Source of the DNA: Bilabrum cf. latius
Taxonomy: Eukaryota > Bigyra: Bicosoecida > Bigyra > Bicosoecida
NCBI GenBank assembly: GCA_965178125.1
Contig: OZ237770.1
Coordinates: 186,001 to 250,000 of the forward strand
DNA: 64,000 nucleotides
Direction: 5' to 3'
This document shows, piece by piece, positions 42,129-55,700 of this stretch (positions are counted from its first letter, which is position 1; each line of letters opens with the position of its first letter). Below the pieces are notes generated by a model. The model saw nothing but the letters and a program-made list of their open reading frames with translations. It was not told where the DNA came from and ran no database searches. The translations under genes were made by a program, and so were the position numbers.

Positions 42129-44703
42129 ATGACAACACTTCCGTCCAGCATGCGCTCGCTGCGGATACTGCCCGCTGTTTCTGCAGCTTTATTTTTGGGC
42201 GCGTAGGTCGTCTTGGCACTGGGTGCTGATCGTCCAAACATTCTCGTAATTCACTTCGATAGCTTCGCTGGGAGGGATGCTATACTCGATCCAGCATAGG
42301 ACGCGATAAGTCAGCCGAATTTGCAGTCACTCATTGACAATGGCGTGCAATTTACTGATACGTATTTCGCTTCTTCAGAGTGTGTGCCCTCACGCTCTTC
42401 ATGTAAGCGATTGGGTGACTGTATGGCTGGCTGCTCAATTCAGCTCAACAGTTTCGTGCACCGTTACACAGTGTTCAAGCCGCAGTCTGGACTGGAAGGC
42501 ACGTCCATCACATACCTAATGGGTAAGCATGAGTTCTGTTCTATTGTACAGCAACTTTGCGAACGGTCTTGCCGTATGAATCCGTCCAAACTTGATGACC
42601 AGGCCTGGACCCATCCCTAGCAGATACGGCGACATTGGAACGTGGCAGAATGGCGTGGGAGTATCCTGGGAGTTTCCAACCATGTACGAAAGGATGAACT
42701 CGACCGGTCACTACCTGATCGACCAAATCGGCCGCTGGGATCACCGCGACGGCTCCCACTCGACTTCGATGAACCTGAGCGTGAGCGAGCACATATAATG
42801 AATCTAGCCCATCATGAACGCATTGTATACATGCATGTGCATCCCTGCGTTATAGTTCGATTGGAGCACCGCCGCCAACCTGACTCCCATGCTCACTCCC
42901 TCAACCACTCCCATGCTCACTCCATCACTTTCGCAGGGATGGCTCAGGAACGTACCCGGGCTGGACATCCCCAACGAGTACAGGCCAGTGCCCACCATCC
43001 ACAACGACAACGACACGAGGGTGCACGGAGGCGACTGGCACAACGCCGACAAGTCCGTGGCCTGGCTGAAGCAGTACGCTGAAGACCGGAAGTCCGGCAA
43101 GGAGACTCTCCCCTTCTTCTTGTCCTCCGGCTACATCATCCCGCACCCCGCCTTCACCACCAGCCAGTACTACGCCAGCCAAGTCAACCGATCGCGGGTC
43201 ACCATCCCCACTTGGAAGAACTGGGAGGACATGCACCCAGCTGACAGGTACGCGTCCAGCACCAAGTGCATGAGCACGGAGTACTGCGGGGATTGGACCC
43301 CGGAGCAGATCCAGGAGGTCCGGTTCGTCTACAAGGCTATGCTCCTGGAGTGCGACGCAATTCTGGGCGAGCTCCTGAACGCCCTGAAACAGACGGGACT
43401 GGATGAAACCACTCAGATCGTCTACTGGTCGGACCACGGTAAGGAGCCAAAACCCGCTGCAGCGGCCCGATCGATTAGCGCTGTGCTCCCTGGGTCTTGC
43501 TCCGCCCGCTGCCAGCCCATCGTACTTGCTTGACCACTCCACGCAGAGTCGATTTGCATCGCTGCAAGTGGTACATCGCTCTCTCACTCGCCACACACCG
43601 CAGGCGAGCTTGCCATGGAGCACCGGTCCTGGTACAAGGAGCAGCTCTTCGACGGCAGCAGCAGAGTGCCTCTCGTCTGGAGCGGACCCGGAATCAGAAA
43701 GGGGGTCAAGATCGACCGGTGAGGCCAAGTATCTGCCAAGAGCACACGGACTAGATCTAGATTGAATCGGGTCGAAGCTTGGTGCCGCGGCCTAGCAAGC
43801 CGGCACGTCGGGCTCAGAAGGATGCCCGGTTGCAGTCGTACCTGCGCCATCGTACCCTCCAATGCCTACTATACGCCCTTGTGTCTTGTGTCCCCTGTCC
43901 GCAGTCCTGCCTCTCTCCTCGATGTGTACCCCACCATCATGGACCTGGCCGGCATGGAGCATCCTACCGGTGCGCAGTCATTGGACGGTCACACGCTTTA
44001 CCCCGACATCACGGGGCAGGGGCAGCCCACCCACCCGGGGACGGCATTCGCCATGTCGCACACGGACCACCTCCCCGTTGGCTCGTACCTCGTGCGATGG
44101 GAGGATGCAGTCCTATTCTGGTACGAGGGCATGGACCCTGAGGTGCAGCTGTTCAACCTGACGAGCGACCCAGAGCAGCTGCATTCCATCCACGAGACGG
44201 AGCCCGTGCTCCTCGCCAAGATGAAGGGACTGCTCGAAGACGAGTTCAACACCACGGCCATCAACGACCTCGCCATCGCGTGGGACGCGCTGCAGTACCG
44301 AACCTTCATGAACTACTCGGGGAACAAGTACCCAGAGAACCTCAATGCCTCGAACCTTCGCTGGCACAAGTACTACAGCCAGGACCCGGAGAAGTACCTG
44401 ACTATGATTGACAAGTGGCTGCAGGCGAACCCAGCCGCCAGCCTCCTCGACGGAACCAACGGCGCCGCGCATTCCCGCGACGAGTACGGAGTCAGCAGCG
44501 CGGCAAGGATCCGGGTCATGGAATCGACCCGCGCGAGCCTGGACGGAGGCAGGGCGAGCAGCCTCCCCGACTGCACCGGGGGGGCGGCACGGAGCCCCGA
44601 GGTGGCGACCCGGCTGGCCGCCCAGCTGGCTGTTGTGAGGCCCGAGATTCGGGACGGGGACTGCGGTGGCCTGGACGCGGACAGCTACTGGGACTGGGAC
44701 TGA
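42129..44703 (+). CDS. Secreted sulfatase, arylsulfatase K-like, TAG read as Gln
   Basis: ARSK is the lysosomal glucuronate-2-sulfatase of GAG breakdown. Exons 42129-42402, 42486-42522, 42621-42780, 42937-43438, 43604-43718 and 43905-44703; 628 aa, TGA stop. The 37-nt exon 2 restores CVPSRSSFWTG, matching ARSK CCPSRAAMWSG, with formylglycine Cys85. Signal peptide LRILPAVSAALFLGAQVVLA contains a TAG (42204); a second TAG at 42297 lies in FAGRDAILDPAQDA. Further ARSK-like motifs: PFFLSSGYIIPHP, YKAMLLECDAILGEL, SDHGELAMEHRSWYKEQ, DVYPTIMDLAG and NLRWHKYYSQDPEKY near the C-terminus (human NLRWHQDWQKEPRKY). The start could be Met8 (42150). The tail after about residue 540 is low complexity. Confidence 0.92.
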
Positions 44704-44996
44704 AACCTACGACTAGATCCGGATGTGGAGATGCTGCGGTGCAATGCATGGTGACATGGGGGCTTGGGGGCTTGGGGGCCTAGTAGCTTTCTACGGATCA
44801 ATATAAACATGTGGATCTAGATTCCCTGGGCTATTGGCACCAGAGTGCATCATGCTTCGGCCACTGGTATCGGATGGTATACCGCAGCGTGACCACTGCT
44901 GCAATTTTCTGCTTGTTTCGCATTTAGAGTTGGCAATTTCAACTGGTCTCGCAACGCAAGTACGCGGTGTAAACACCCCCGTTACGGATACACTGC

Positions 44997-46286
44997 TCAC
45001 AGCGAGCAGTGCTGCCACACCGGCGGGAACTGCTCGCCCCTCTGCCTATACTCTGCGAGCACCTGCTCGGCCTGCTCGTACACGGCGGTCACATTTGCAC
45101 CGACCATCCCAGGCTTCGTGTGATCAAGGGCTTCAAGGTGGTGACTCTGATGAGCTTCAGAGTCGCTGATGCTCGTGTGAGGTGGCTCGGGCGGGAAATC
45201 CCCGTTGAATAGCTCTTTGTTGGACTGCAGCCACGCCGTGAAATCGCTCCAGTGAGCCGAGTCCTCGTCGCTCCAGATGATGGTGCCGTCGCAGCCCATT
45301 TGCTGCGGCTGCACGAATGACAGCCATGTTTCCTTCGGTTTCAGGTACTGCACATTACCCGTGTGGTACCTGGGCCAGGCGTACGGAAACACCGGCTTGC
45401 CGCCCACAGCGGCCGCGACCTTCTTCGCGTTCAGCAGCGTTGCGTTCACGTACTACTGGTTCCGATCGAACGTTGCATTCGGATAAAACTGGTAGATGGA
45501 CGGAAAGAGCGCATCCACGTCCCTCCAGACCTCTGCGAACTGCATGTTGACCTCGAAAATGCTCGCCCAGTCGCAGCTCCAGTAGCACCGAGTGGGGTGC
45601 CCATAGTATCCAACCTTTGCTTTCGGAATGACCTGGCGTACTGCTGCATTCGTAGCCAGCATGAACTGTACGGCTGCTTTGTTAAAGCTGATTTCGGCCT
45701 TGGAAAAGGCCACTTCGGGCGAGAGACTCGGATCCGCTTTCAATTCGAGCGCTACACTCATGGCCTAGTACAGCGTAGAGCTACCATTGAACTCAGACCA
45801 TGACTCGTAGTCGACCACAGCAAAACCGTCCCAGTTCGAGTCATTGACCCTTGCGCGAACGTCGCGAACAGCCGCTTCAGTGTGCGCAGACAGGTTCGCG
45901 AGCTGTGGCAAGCCGCCATTGCACCACTACTCGGGAGCCGACGCATCATTTTGATCCCGTAATAAAGGGTAATCTCCAAAGTATGTGGTAAAGAGTTCGA
46001 CTGATTTTCGTTTGATCCAGGTGTAGTCCGAGGTGCTGTAGTTGCTCGGTAAGCCTCCCACGTTCCAATAGAATCGGTATGGTGCAGCTGCATACCCTAC
46101 CGATAGACTTGTAACGGACAGCAGGAGCGACATCGTAGCCACCATTACTGCTTTATCAGCACTGAATCTGGGAAGCCACCAAGTTTGGCGCCGCGCATAA
46201 TTCCGGAACCAACGTTTGCGACGACTCGCCGACGAACCAAACTTTGAAGATGAGTGTGTATTGATTGTCTGTTTGCTATTCTGCAA
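44997..46286 (-). CDS. Hyaluronidase-like GH56 glycoside hydrolase, TAG read as Gln
   Basis: A single exon of 429 aa, ATG 46286 to TGA 44997. A hydrophobic segment near residues 48-68 (VMVATMSLLLSVTSLSVGYA) is either a type II anchor or a signal peptide if translation starts at Met48. Family motifs: YRFYWNVG, GDYPLL, NGGLPQLANLSAHTEAAVRDV, FAVVDYESW with the catalytic Asp159 and Glu161 (human VIDWEEW), KVGYYGHPTRCYW, DALFPSIYQFY, PVFPYAWPRYH, CDGTIIWSDE. TAGs at 45927, 45765 and 45453, each flanked by continuing homology. Convergent with sulfatase 2. Substrate (hyaluronan or chondroitin) is inferred from family only. Confidence 0.88.
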
Positions 46287-46712
46287 AGTGGACGCATCAC
46301 CTTGACAACCGTTCCATCATTTTATAAGGTTCATTTGGACCGGATCATCTGAGATTGGTGAGGACGACTCGGAGCGTGGTATATGCCATGGACCAAAGCA
46401 AGTAGCCACGGTGTGTCTTCGCACAAGAACGCTGTCTCGATACACGCTTTCAAGGACATGTTATTGAACATGCGTTGTTGCAATCGTTTTACGTGGAACA
46501 ATTTTAGGCCCAAGAGCTTGCATGCTGGTCCAGGGAACCTGTAGCCGAGCACCCAAAGTGTCTGCACCGTACGCGCGAAACCGATTCGATTGGGTTTGCA
46601 TCGTCAGGCCGCATTTAGCGGGTTTTCATCACCCCAAGTTTGGAATCGCTGTTAGAGATTATAACATACTGCATTTCACGCGTATCACCTCTGATCTGTC
46701 TCGCAGTTACCG
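46287..46712. promoter_or_regulatory. Divergent spacer, hyaluronidase-like / giant membrane protein
   Basis: 426 bp between divergent starts. An acceptor-like TCTCGCAG ends six bases before ATG 46713, so a 5' untranslated exon is possible. No gene seen. Confidence 0.4.
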
Positions 46713-49700
46713 ATGGGACTGCAACATCACGTGTTGAGATCGCTTCAACGCGTCTCATCCATGCTCTCCTTGCTCCTAATCGTTCTCGCGAGTTACGCTG
46801 CGGCTCTTCGTATGACGTTTAATGGACATGCACTTAGACCAGCCGTGGGCTCCATTTCTTCATCTGGTTCGATCTTCTTCAGCGGCATTTCCCGCCATGA
46901 GGACCCCGGAACGATGAATTACTTTGGCAGCCGGGTGGCAGTGACATCGAACCACGCGTTCGCTGTAGACGACGACGATCCACAGAGCTACACAGACCCA
47001 TTCGCATCACCAGCGGACCCCACAAAGTCCCGCTTGTCGGTGTTCGGCATTTCCAAGTCCACGCTGCAGCCGGTTGCCCCAGCCATCGTGCCCAATCTCC
47101 TGGACACGCGCCCCAACAACCAGACAGCACCGCTGGTGGCAGCCCGCAGCGCCCTCGATGCCTGCGTCACCAGTAGCGGCTATGAGTACGTCGCTGCTGC
47201 CTAGGGCGAAGAGGTGCTCGTGTACGTCAGGTGAGGTGATGTGGACACTTCCCACACGCGGCGCGCGCACTCACTCGTTAGGGCCGGGGGTGTGAACACG
47301 CACTGCTCACTTGCCGGCTACTCAGCACCCCAATAACCCTAGCAGTATTCCCAGCTTACTAGTATTTCACGTCACAACCATTCCATTGCGCTATTTTCTT
47401 CCTCTGTGCCTTCATGCCTGGCCCTCGCAGTCGCTCGTCAGACGCGACAGGTGTGTTCCGCTTGCACACCCAGCTCTTCTCCAGCCAGTTCCAGGACAGC
47501 GACGGGGACTCGATGACGATTGACCGCAATAGAATCGATCGGCAGGTGGTGATCGACTGCGCCAACACATCACTCGCCGGGGTGCCCCCCCCCAGGGTCT
47601 ATGTCAGCTCGGGCGGCTCGCTGGAGCAGTGGGAGGACAAGCCTGGCTCCCCCCTCAACGAGGGGTACTGCAACCAGATCATGGAGCTCACATCTACCGA
47701 CGCGGACGGGGGCACCCCATTCGCAGTGCACGACATTTTTGGCTCCGAGTTGAACGCCACCGGCGACAACGCGACGTACTACCTCGGTGACGAGCCCGGG
47801 CTGGACGAGCTGACGTACGAGCCCAATGAGAATGACCCGAACGCGGTGCTGTTTGCCCCTCCTCTCATCAGCGGTGCAAAGCAGAGGGACCATCCGGCCC
47901 TGGGTCGCTTCGACGTCGATGGAGACCATCTGTTCGGAGCGGGCGACGACCCCAGAGTGTCTGTCCATAGATACCAGAGGAACCCCAGCACGCTCAAGTG
48001 GGAGCTGCAGGAGACGATCCAGCACGCCTGCCACGAGGAGAGGGATTACACCAACCTGCCCTCATCAGGGATTGACCTCAGACCGTTCAAGGGTACCACG
48101 ATCGCTGCTGCGGTGAGTCGTGCGCGCACGGATCCAAACTCTCCGATCGCTGAAATACCAACCTTCGCCGTGGGCTGCAGAGCCGAGACGTTCGTTCCAA
48201 CGTCTGCGGACAGCACTCAGGTATCAAACGGACTTGCAGAGGCAACAAGCACTCAGCGTGGGTCTGTCGAGGTCCGTATCTTCCGGAAGGCTGCCTCGAG
48301 GGACCAATGCAGCGGCGAGGAGGGCAGTTTCTGGATGCATGCGGAGCCCTTGGATGTCGAGCCCATCGATCTGATCGGGGGCGAGGTGACCGATGAGGAC
48401 CTGTTCAAGGCACTGGCGCCGCAGGTCCGATTCCTTAAGGAGACTGAGCTGCCGAGCGATGTTTCGGGTGATTTCGAGCGGGACTAGATACAGATATTCA
48501 TCGGTGACCCGGGCTTCAACGGTGCCTCGCGTGACGTCGGGCGCATAGTACTGGCGACTGTCACATTTGGCGAGACCAGCGCAGCTGCGCTTCTATCCTC
48601 GGATGACCTACCGATCACCACAAGCATCAACCGCGTGGTCACCAATTCTTACATCCCTGCAGCGTCGATTGTGGAAGACGCGAACAACCCAGTTCTGACG
48701 GACCAGTACTTTGGTGCTGGGGCCCTGGCCGTGGACTCGTTCGATCGGCCGTTCTACCTCTCCTCGGTCGTGTTGGTGCTTACAACCGTGCCGCAGGGGA
48801 GCCAGCCGTTCATTGCCAGCGTAGGACTCATCGAGGAGCAGGACAGGGTGATTGAAGCCCCCCAAGCGGGGTCATACCCCGCCCCCCCTGTGGGGTTTGC
48901 CAGCACCGGCATACAGGAGGAGGTGCCCAGCTGGAATCAGGCCACGGGCGGCGATGGACGACTCGGTGGGAGCATGGACGCCCACGGCACCTGGCTTGCG
49001 ATGTCCTTCGAGACCAATGTGACCGTGTACTTCAACGCGGAAGCGCCAGATCAAGATGACCCGGCCTCGGATGCGCTCTACGACTCAAGCAGGGGCGTGA
49101 CCCCCGTGTTTCATTCCACGGTCCTCTCGCCCGAGATGGTCCTGGGTAACTCGTTCAGTGCTTGGGAGGAGGACCTGCTGGACACGCAGTATGCGGGGAT
49201 GCTGTGGGGGGGATATCACGCTGACTCCTTCCCGGGATTCGTGCTGAAACAGTCGGACTACAGGGGGTATGCCAGCTTCGTTGGCACTCCGGTCGTCAGG
49301 TTCATCTCCGGGGATCGATCCCCGGACGGACAGCCCAGGCTCGCCGTCCTGCTCACGACGGAGAGGAGGCTGCCCCCGGCTTCCGCCACGGCAATGCTGC
49401 AGGATGGCTCCGCCAGCAGGACGCACCTTGTTGTGCTTAGGCCAAGGCCCAAGGTCCCGGCCAGTGCAGGGAACGATTGGTCTGCGGATTCATCCGACGT
49501 AGATCCAGCGTCTGTGCGGTGGCAGCTCGAGACCTCGACGGAGCTTCCGTCCGATTATCAGATGTGCGTGACTCGCTGCTGGGCCGCTGCAACGACTGGC
49601 ACCATACCCAACGAGTTTGACACCACGAGCGACTGCTCCAGCGGCGCGGACTCCGACTTGTTCTCCGCCCGGAACCAGCCGGCTGCCTGCACCCGGTCGT

Positions 49701-52700
49701 TGGAGATCTTGCAGGTCCCCACGGCCGCTTTGAGCGAAGAGCCGGCGGCCCCTGTGGCGGCATGTGCCAGCGGTAGCCAGCACTAGGCAGTACTGGTGCT
49801 ATCCAGCCCCATCACCAAGAAGCTGTACGCTGCTTGCCTCGACCTGTCCGGCGTGGGTAGTCAGTGGAACCAGCCGGGCAGGGCGAATTTGACGCTCCTC
49901 TCTGGTGCAACCACCGCAATCCCAGACACGGCTGCCGTGTCATCCGACCGGAACACCCTAACCGCGGGGCTGATCGTAAGCACCGGAGTGCTGGCTGGCC
50001 GCGGGATCGTAGCAGTCGGCTCGGACAGCGAGGCGCTCAAGCTGTTCTCTGTGAATGCAGCAGCGACCAGCGCAAGTCAGCTGTTCCGGCCCATCGCCCT
50101 TCGTGACGCGGTGATGAAGGTGTCCACTGAGATGTACGTGAGGCCCGGATTCGATGTCAGGATTCTGGGAGATCGGATGACCTTGCTGGCGGGTGTGCCC
50201 GCCATCGAGGCCAATCTCGCTGCAATGCCCGAGCCTGCCAACTTTGGCGAGATCAGAGCGGGCGACGTGGGCGTGTACGTGATCGGGCCGGTGACCGACA
50301 CGTCCTTCTCCACCGGCGATTTCAATTCCGAGTTCGACGCCATCACGGAGGAGGGTATGCTGCGTGACGCCTCTCAGCAGAGGGACATGATCGACACGCT
50401 GCAGGTGGTGCTCTAGGGTGTGATCAGGGCCCCGAGTGCTCTGAACGAGGGAGTGGGCGCGAGCCAGTTCGGAAGGAGCATCCTTACTGGGGGCGGTCTG
50501 TATGACGAGTATCGCACCGTGGGCATTGTGTGCCCTGCCAGCCCGTACGAGAGCTCTTCAACGGACACGCTCACCGAGTTCGGCATTGTCTTTTACAGGC
50601 AGGTGGTTCATCCCACGCAGGACGCATCCGGCACCAACGATGTGGCTGGGATCGGATCGTCCCGCCGATTTCCTGTCGAGACCACGTCATGGCTCGAGCA
50701 GCAGACCCTGATGGTGAATGGCTTCCTCAATGCGAGATCAAGTGCCATCAACGCGGAGCAAGGCAGCTTCCCTGGATACGACGGGACGACCGACAACCCT
50801 TGGGCGGTTGGCATGTATCAGTACTACTACGGCGGATTTGCGGTGGCTCGGACAGAGGATCGCTCGCATGGCCCAGGCACGCAAGCCACAAACCCCTCAG
50901 GGGCGGCGGGCAGCATGCCCCGCATTTTCCTGTAGAGCATGGGCCTACCTCGACAGGTGGATGCAGTGGTGCTGACTGCCGATCACACGGAGCTGGAAAG
51001 CGCTGAACTTGCCACAGGTAGGCCCGACTCGCCCATGCAGCAGCTCACAACGGCACTGCATGCAGCGTGCGGATTCGATGACGGGTCGGCGGCTGCGGCA
51101 GCTCTGACAGACGAGGGCGTGAGCTGCGCCACCGTCGTCTCCGTGCGCCCGTACGATGCCGCTGCGTTCGCGTTGGATCCGTTCTAGGTGGACCAGCTGT
51201 TCCTTTCTGAAGACTATTCTCTCGTGCCGATCGACATCAGGGGATTGGATCGGGAGAGGACGCTGATCCAGCTGAAGGAGCCCTCTAGTAGCACCTCTTC
51301 CTCGACGTCGAGCGCGGTCGGGCTCAAGCACGCCATTCTCAGGGATCTCACCGTCTCGGGAACCAAGGAGACGAATATTTCACCCACATCCGTTGCGGAC
51401 AGCGTGGGCGGCAGCGTGGCAGTGTCCGCTGCAGGCGTGTTCGACGTCAAGGAAGGAGGTCAGCTGCTCATGCAGCGCGTGAGGGTGCAGCACGGCTACA
51501 GTGCAGGCAGCGCGGGGCTGATCCGCATGCGATCCGAGTCGGCTCTGTTCGCCACGGAATCGATTTTCTTCTCGGGGGCAGCGACGACGACGGGGGGCTG
51601 CATCGGTGGTACTGCGGCCCACATCGAATTGTGGAACTCCACGGTCGCGTACTGCGGTGCGCTGGGTGCGGGTGGCGGCGGCATCGCGGTGGATGGTGAG
51701 TCGGCGGTTCAAATGTACGGTTCGCTGATTCTGGGGAACACTGCCGTGGGCAGCGGCGGCGGGCTGCTCATGTCCTCTGCCGGGCCCTTGGGTCTATTGG
51801 TGCAGGAGTCTGTGTTCGCGCAGAACGTGGCCAGTGGGTCCGGCGGCAACATGGCTTTGCTTTCAGTGTACGGCAGGATTGACGAGTCCTAGATCCTGGC
51901 GGGTTTTGCCACCTCCTCCGGAGGCGGCGTTCTGGTGGAGCAGGGCTTCAGTGGCGGCGCCGTTCGGTTCCGCAGGAGCGTGGTGGGCGGAAATTAGGCG
52001 GGCGAGGGCGGAGGCGGCGTGCTGGTGTCATCGGCGGGCGGCCTGGGTTCCGTTCGATCTGCGTTCGTGTACAACCGCGCCACAGGTGCATCCTCCAGGG
52101 GCGGGGGCGTGCAGGTTGCATCGGGGGCCAGATACAGCGACGTGCAGTCTGTCTATGGCCACAATGGGGCGGTCACTGGGGGTGGGCTTGGAGTGACCGG
52201 TGAGGCCACTGTCGAAGTGGCGGGATCCGTTCTCTATGACAACGCGGCAGACACAGGGGGCGGAATGTCTTGCGATGGTGAGAGCTCCGTCACGATCCAT
52301 GGGATGGCTGGGCTGCACGCTCTCTAGCACGCAGCGGGCTACGCGACCTTTCTGCAGAACACCGCCTCGGTGTCCGGAGGCGGCAGCTCGCTTCAGGCCT
52401 GCCGAGCCTTGCTGGTGAACGTCAGCCACACGGGCAACACAATGAGACAGAACTCGCGCTTCCGGAGGGTGCTCGGTCTGCTGGGCACTGAGATGTCAGG
52501 GGTTGGTTTTACCGGCGGGGGTGCTTCGAGGGGTGCATCCGGTGCGGACTACTTCGGGTTTGACCAGGCAATGACCGTGCAGGCCTCTGTGGATCCGGCC
52601 ACCGCGGCGCACGAGCAGTCTCCGTACTGGGAGGCCGACGGCAGCGATCCCGCGCTGGTGGTGGACGAGGACCAGCAGCTCTACTTCCGGTCTGGACCCA

Positions 52701-55700
52701 TGGATCGGATCATGCCCGCCTTCCGAACCAAGCTCCGCACCTACTCGGTGAATCCTCTCAGCACAGTGTCGCTCAGCTCGGACGGCGTCAGCTCCGGAAA
52801 CGGCGCGGGCATGTTCGTGGCTACCACGGCGGACGCAGCCGAGTCGCTGGACCCTCTCGACTCCAGCAGCATCCGGGTTCGGTGCTTCCGGTGCAGGTTC
52901 GTGGGGAACCTTGCGCTGGCTGGGCTGGGCGGTGCCGTGTACGCCGCGGGTGCCACGGATGATGACGAGTGCACCGAGGTGCCGGCCACGTGCACCACGG
53001 GAGCAAAGGCCATCAAGGCGACTTACCTTTCGTTCCTTTAGAGCTGTCCCCAAGATTTCCAGCAGAACTACGCCGGGGGCTCTGGGCCAGACGTGTCCTG
53101 GACGCAGATCGAGCCCACTGGCCTTCTCGCTGTGCTACTTAACGATGACACGCTAGGGGGAGGGGAGCCGGTCGCGACCCCGCACACCAGCCGGCCGGGA
53201 GCCTGTGACTGGGACTCGCTAGAGGGTCCCAGCTACGCGGAATATTCATTTTCCGACAGTGAGCAGACGCGCATCGAAGAGAGCGGAGCCTCCAATCGCA
53301 CCCAGGAGTTCCCGCTCTCGTCCATGCCTACCAACATCGGCTTCGTGCCGAACTACGGGGTCGAAACATCGCCCGAGCCGGGGTCTGTGCTCGCCGCCGC
53401 CGCTTCCAGTACGACCACAACCACTACCACTACCACTACCAGCGGTGGAAGCAAGTTCGAGGAGGCAGACGTTACCTCCAACTTTGGGGAGTCCACGCTG
53501 GCAGTGGAGCTGAGGGACAGGTACGGCTACCGCGTGGATGCAACGCAGTTCGGCCAGCTGATCGTGCGGGCCACTTTGTCGAGGGAGGAGACGCAGAACG
53601 TGGGGCAGTACACGGGAGACAGCACCGACTCGGGGACGGATCGCAGGCGCCTGCGGAAACATGCCAGGCGGCTCGGCAGGGGGCGTGGGTTTGGGGGCAG
53701 GAGACTGCAGGGGGGTGGCGGTGGCGACGAGGAGGATGATAACGAGCCGAGGCAAGGGGAAGATGCAGACGGGAATTTCCTTGACGGGACGGTGACGGCG
53801 GTTCTGTCCGAGGATGGCGTGGCGGAGTTTAACCAGCTCGAGTTCAGGGGGCGGCTGGAGGGTACAGCGACCTTCCAGGTGTACATCGATCCCAGCCTCG
53901 GCGTGAGCGCGTTCGGCACGGTCTTGCAGGTGGCTGACAACTGCACCGGCAGGTCAGAGTTCGACGACGACGATCTCGAGTGCAAGAAGTGCGGTGGTGA
54001 TTACGAGTTCTCCGACGGTCGCAACTGCTTTGCGTGCCCGGCAGGCACCGAGCTGAAAGAAGATTCTCAGTCTGCGCCCAGGGGGGAATGCCGCAGCTGC
54101 ACGAAGGGAAGGTTCTCTGCCGAACGAGATGACGAGTGCACCGAGTGCCCGGTGGGTCGGTTTGCAGAGAGCAGCGGAACCGCTGACGAGTGCACCGAGT
54201 GCCCGCCCGGCAGGTTCACTGCCCTGACGGGATCCACCTCGTGCGAGGCGTGCCCGTTCGGGTCCATCCAGCCGGTCGCTGGACAGTCGGGGTGCACCGG
54301 GTGCGGAGCCGCAGAGGTGTCCGTTGACTCGTCCACGTGCGCGTCCTGTCCCGCCGGGTCGATCCCCAACCCGGTTGCAACCACCCTCGATGACGTGGCG
54401 TGCGTCACTTGCCCTCGCGGCTCGATCTCAGCCGAAGGGGATGAGGAGTGCACCACCTGTCCACTGGGAACGGTGGCCAATGCGAACCGCACGGTCTGCG
54501 AGACGTGCCCAGAGTCCGACGGTGTGACCTGCACGGGCTCGGCGATGTCCCTGGACAGCGGGTACTGGGTGGACGTCGACGACGTGGTGGTTGAATACGA
54601 CACCGAGAGCAACCAGATAGTGAGGATGCCCGAGTCCTCCATCGTACACGTCTGTTCCTCCACGGCGGTGTGCGTGTCCAACCTGACCGATGCTGGGGTT
54701 GCGGTGGATGAAGACGGCAAGGCTGTTGCAGTGCTGTGCGCAGACGGGCACGATTAGGAAGTGCCCCTGTGCTCCGTGTGCGAAGGCGATTTCGCGCAGT
54801 TCAGCGGACAGTGCTCCAAATGCTGGTCCGAAGCCGCCAACACGATCGTCATCGTGATCACCATTCTGATTGCGGTGATCATCGCCGCTGCCATGGTTGC
54901 TAGGACGCGGGCGGCCGCCACAAAGGCAGCTGAGAAGGGCAATCTCCTGTCCGCAACCATCCGGATCGGGCTCAACTACCTCAAGCTGATTACCACGCTG
55001 GGCGCGTTTCGAGCAAAGGCGCCCGAAGTGATCGCCAGTTTGCAGGAGGGTGCATCCACGGTGAGTAACGGGCTGTCCTTCAACGTGCCGCCGGTGGCCT
55101 GCGCCTTTGATTTCACGTTCGTGGGTGTCTTCTGGGCCACCATGACCATCCCCTTACTGATCCTCGCGGGGTGCGCGATTGTGGCCGCGGGACTATACGC
55201 CAGGGCACAGTGCAAAATCCAGCGCGAACAGGCGAGGCGGAGTGAGCTCTCCCCTCAAGAGCAGGCTTCGCTCGATGATAGCGACCCTGTCCCGACGCCA
55301 AACCAGCTGTGGGACACGTACGTTGGCGTGTTCGTGAGCTCGGTGATCATCCTCGTCTTCCTCACATACCAGACAATTCTGGCCACCACGGTCAGCGTGT
55401 TTGACACCTATGACGTCCCGATCGACGGCAAGACGTACCTGAACGCCGACTTTAGAATCACGACGGATGACGCCGTGTACGACCAGCTGGTGGCAGGGGC
55501 TATCGTGTCGATGATCGTGTACGTGGTGGGCATCCCGCTGCTGGCCGCCTTCCTGCTCTGGAGGAACCACGACAGGCTGCACGTGCGGGAGGTTATCGAG
55601 TCCTACGGCTTCCTGTTCCTTGGGTACGAGATTGGGACCAAGGCCAGGGTCAAGAGGGTGGTGGGCGCGCGAGAGCGCGCTACCAGGAAGCAGCAGAACC

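Noticed and set aside
42321-42620. Unspliced reading through sulfatase 2 after CVPSR
   Set aside because: It gives a poor continuation and cannot reach the next exon in phase; the spliced version with a 37-nt exon restores the ARSK motif SRSSFWTG and fits all phases.
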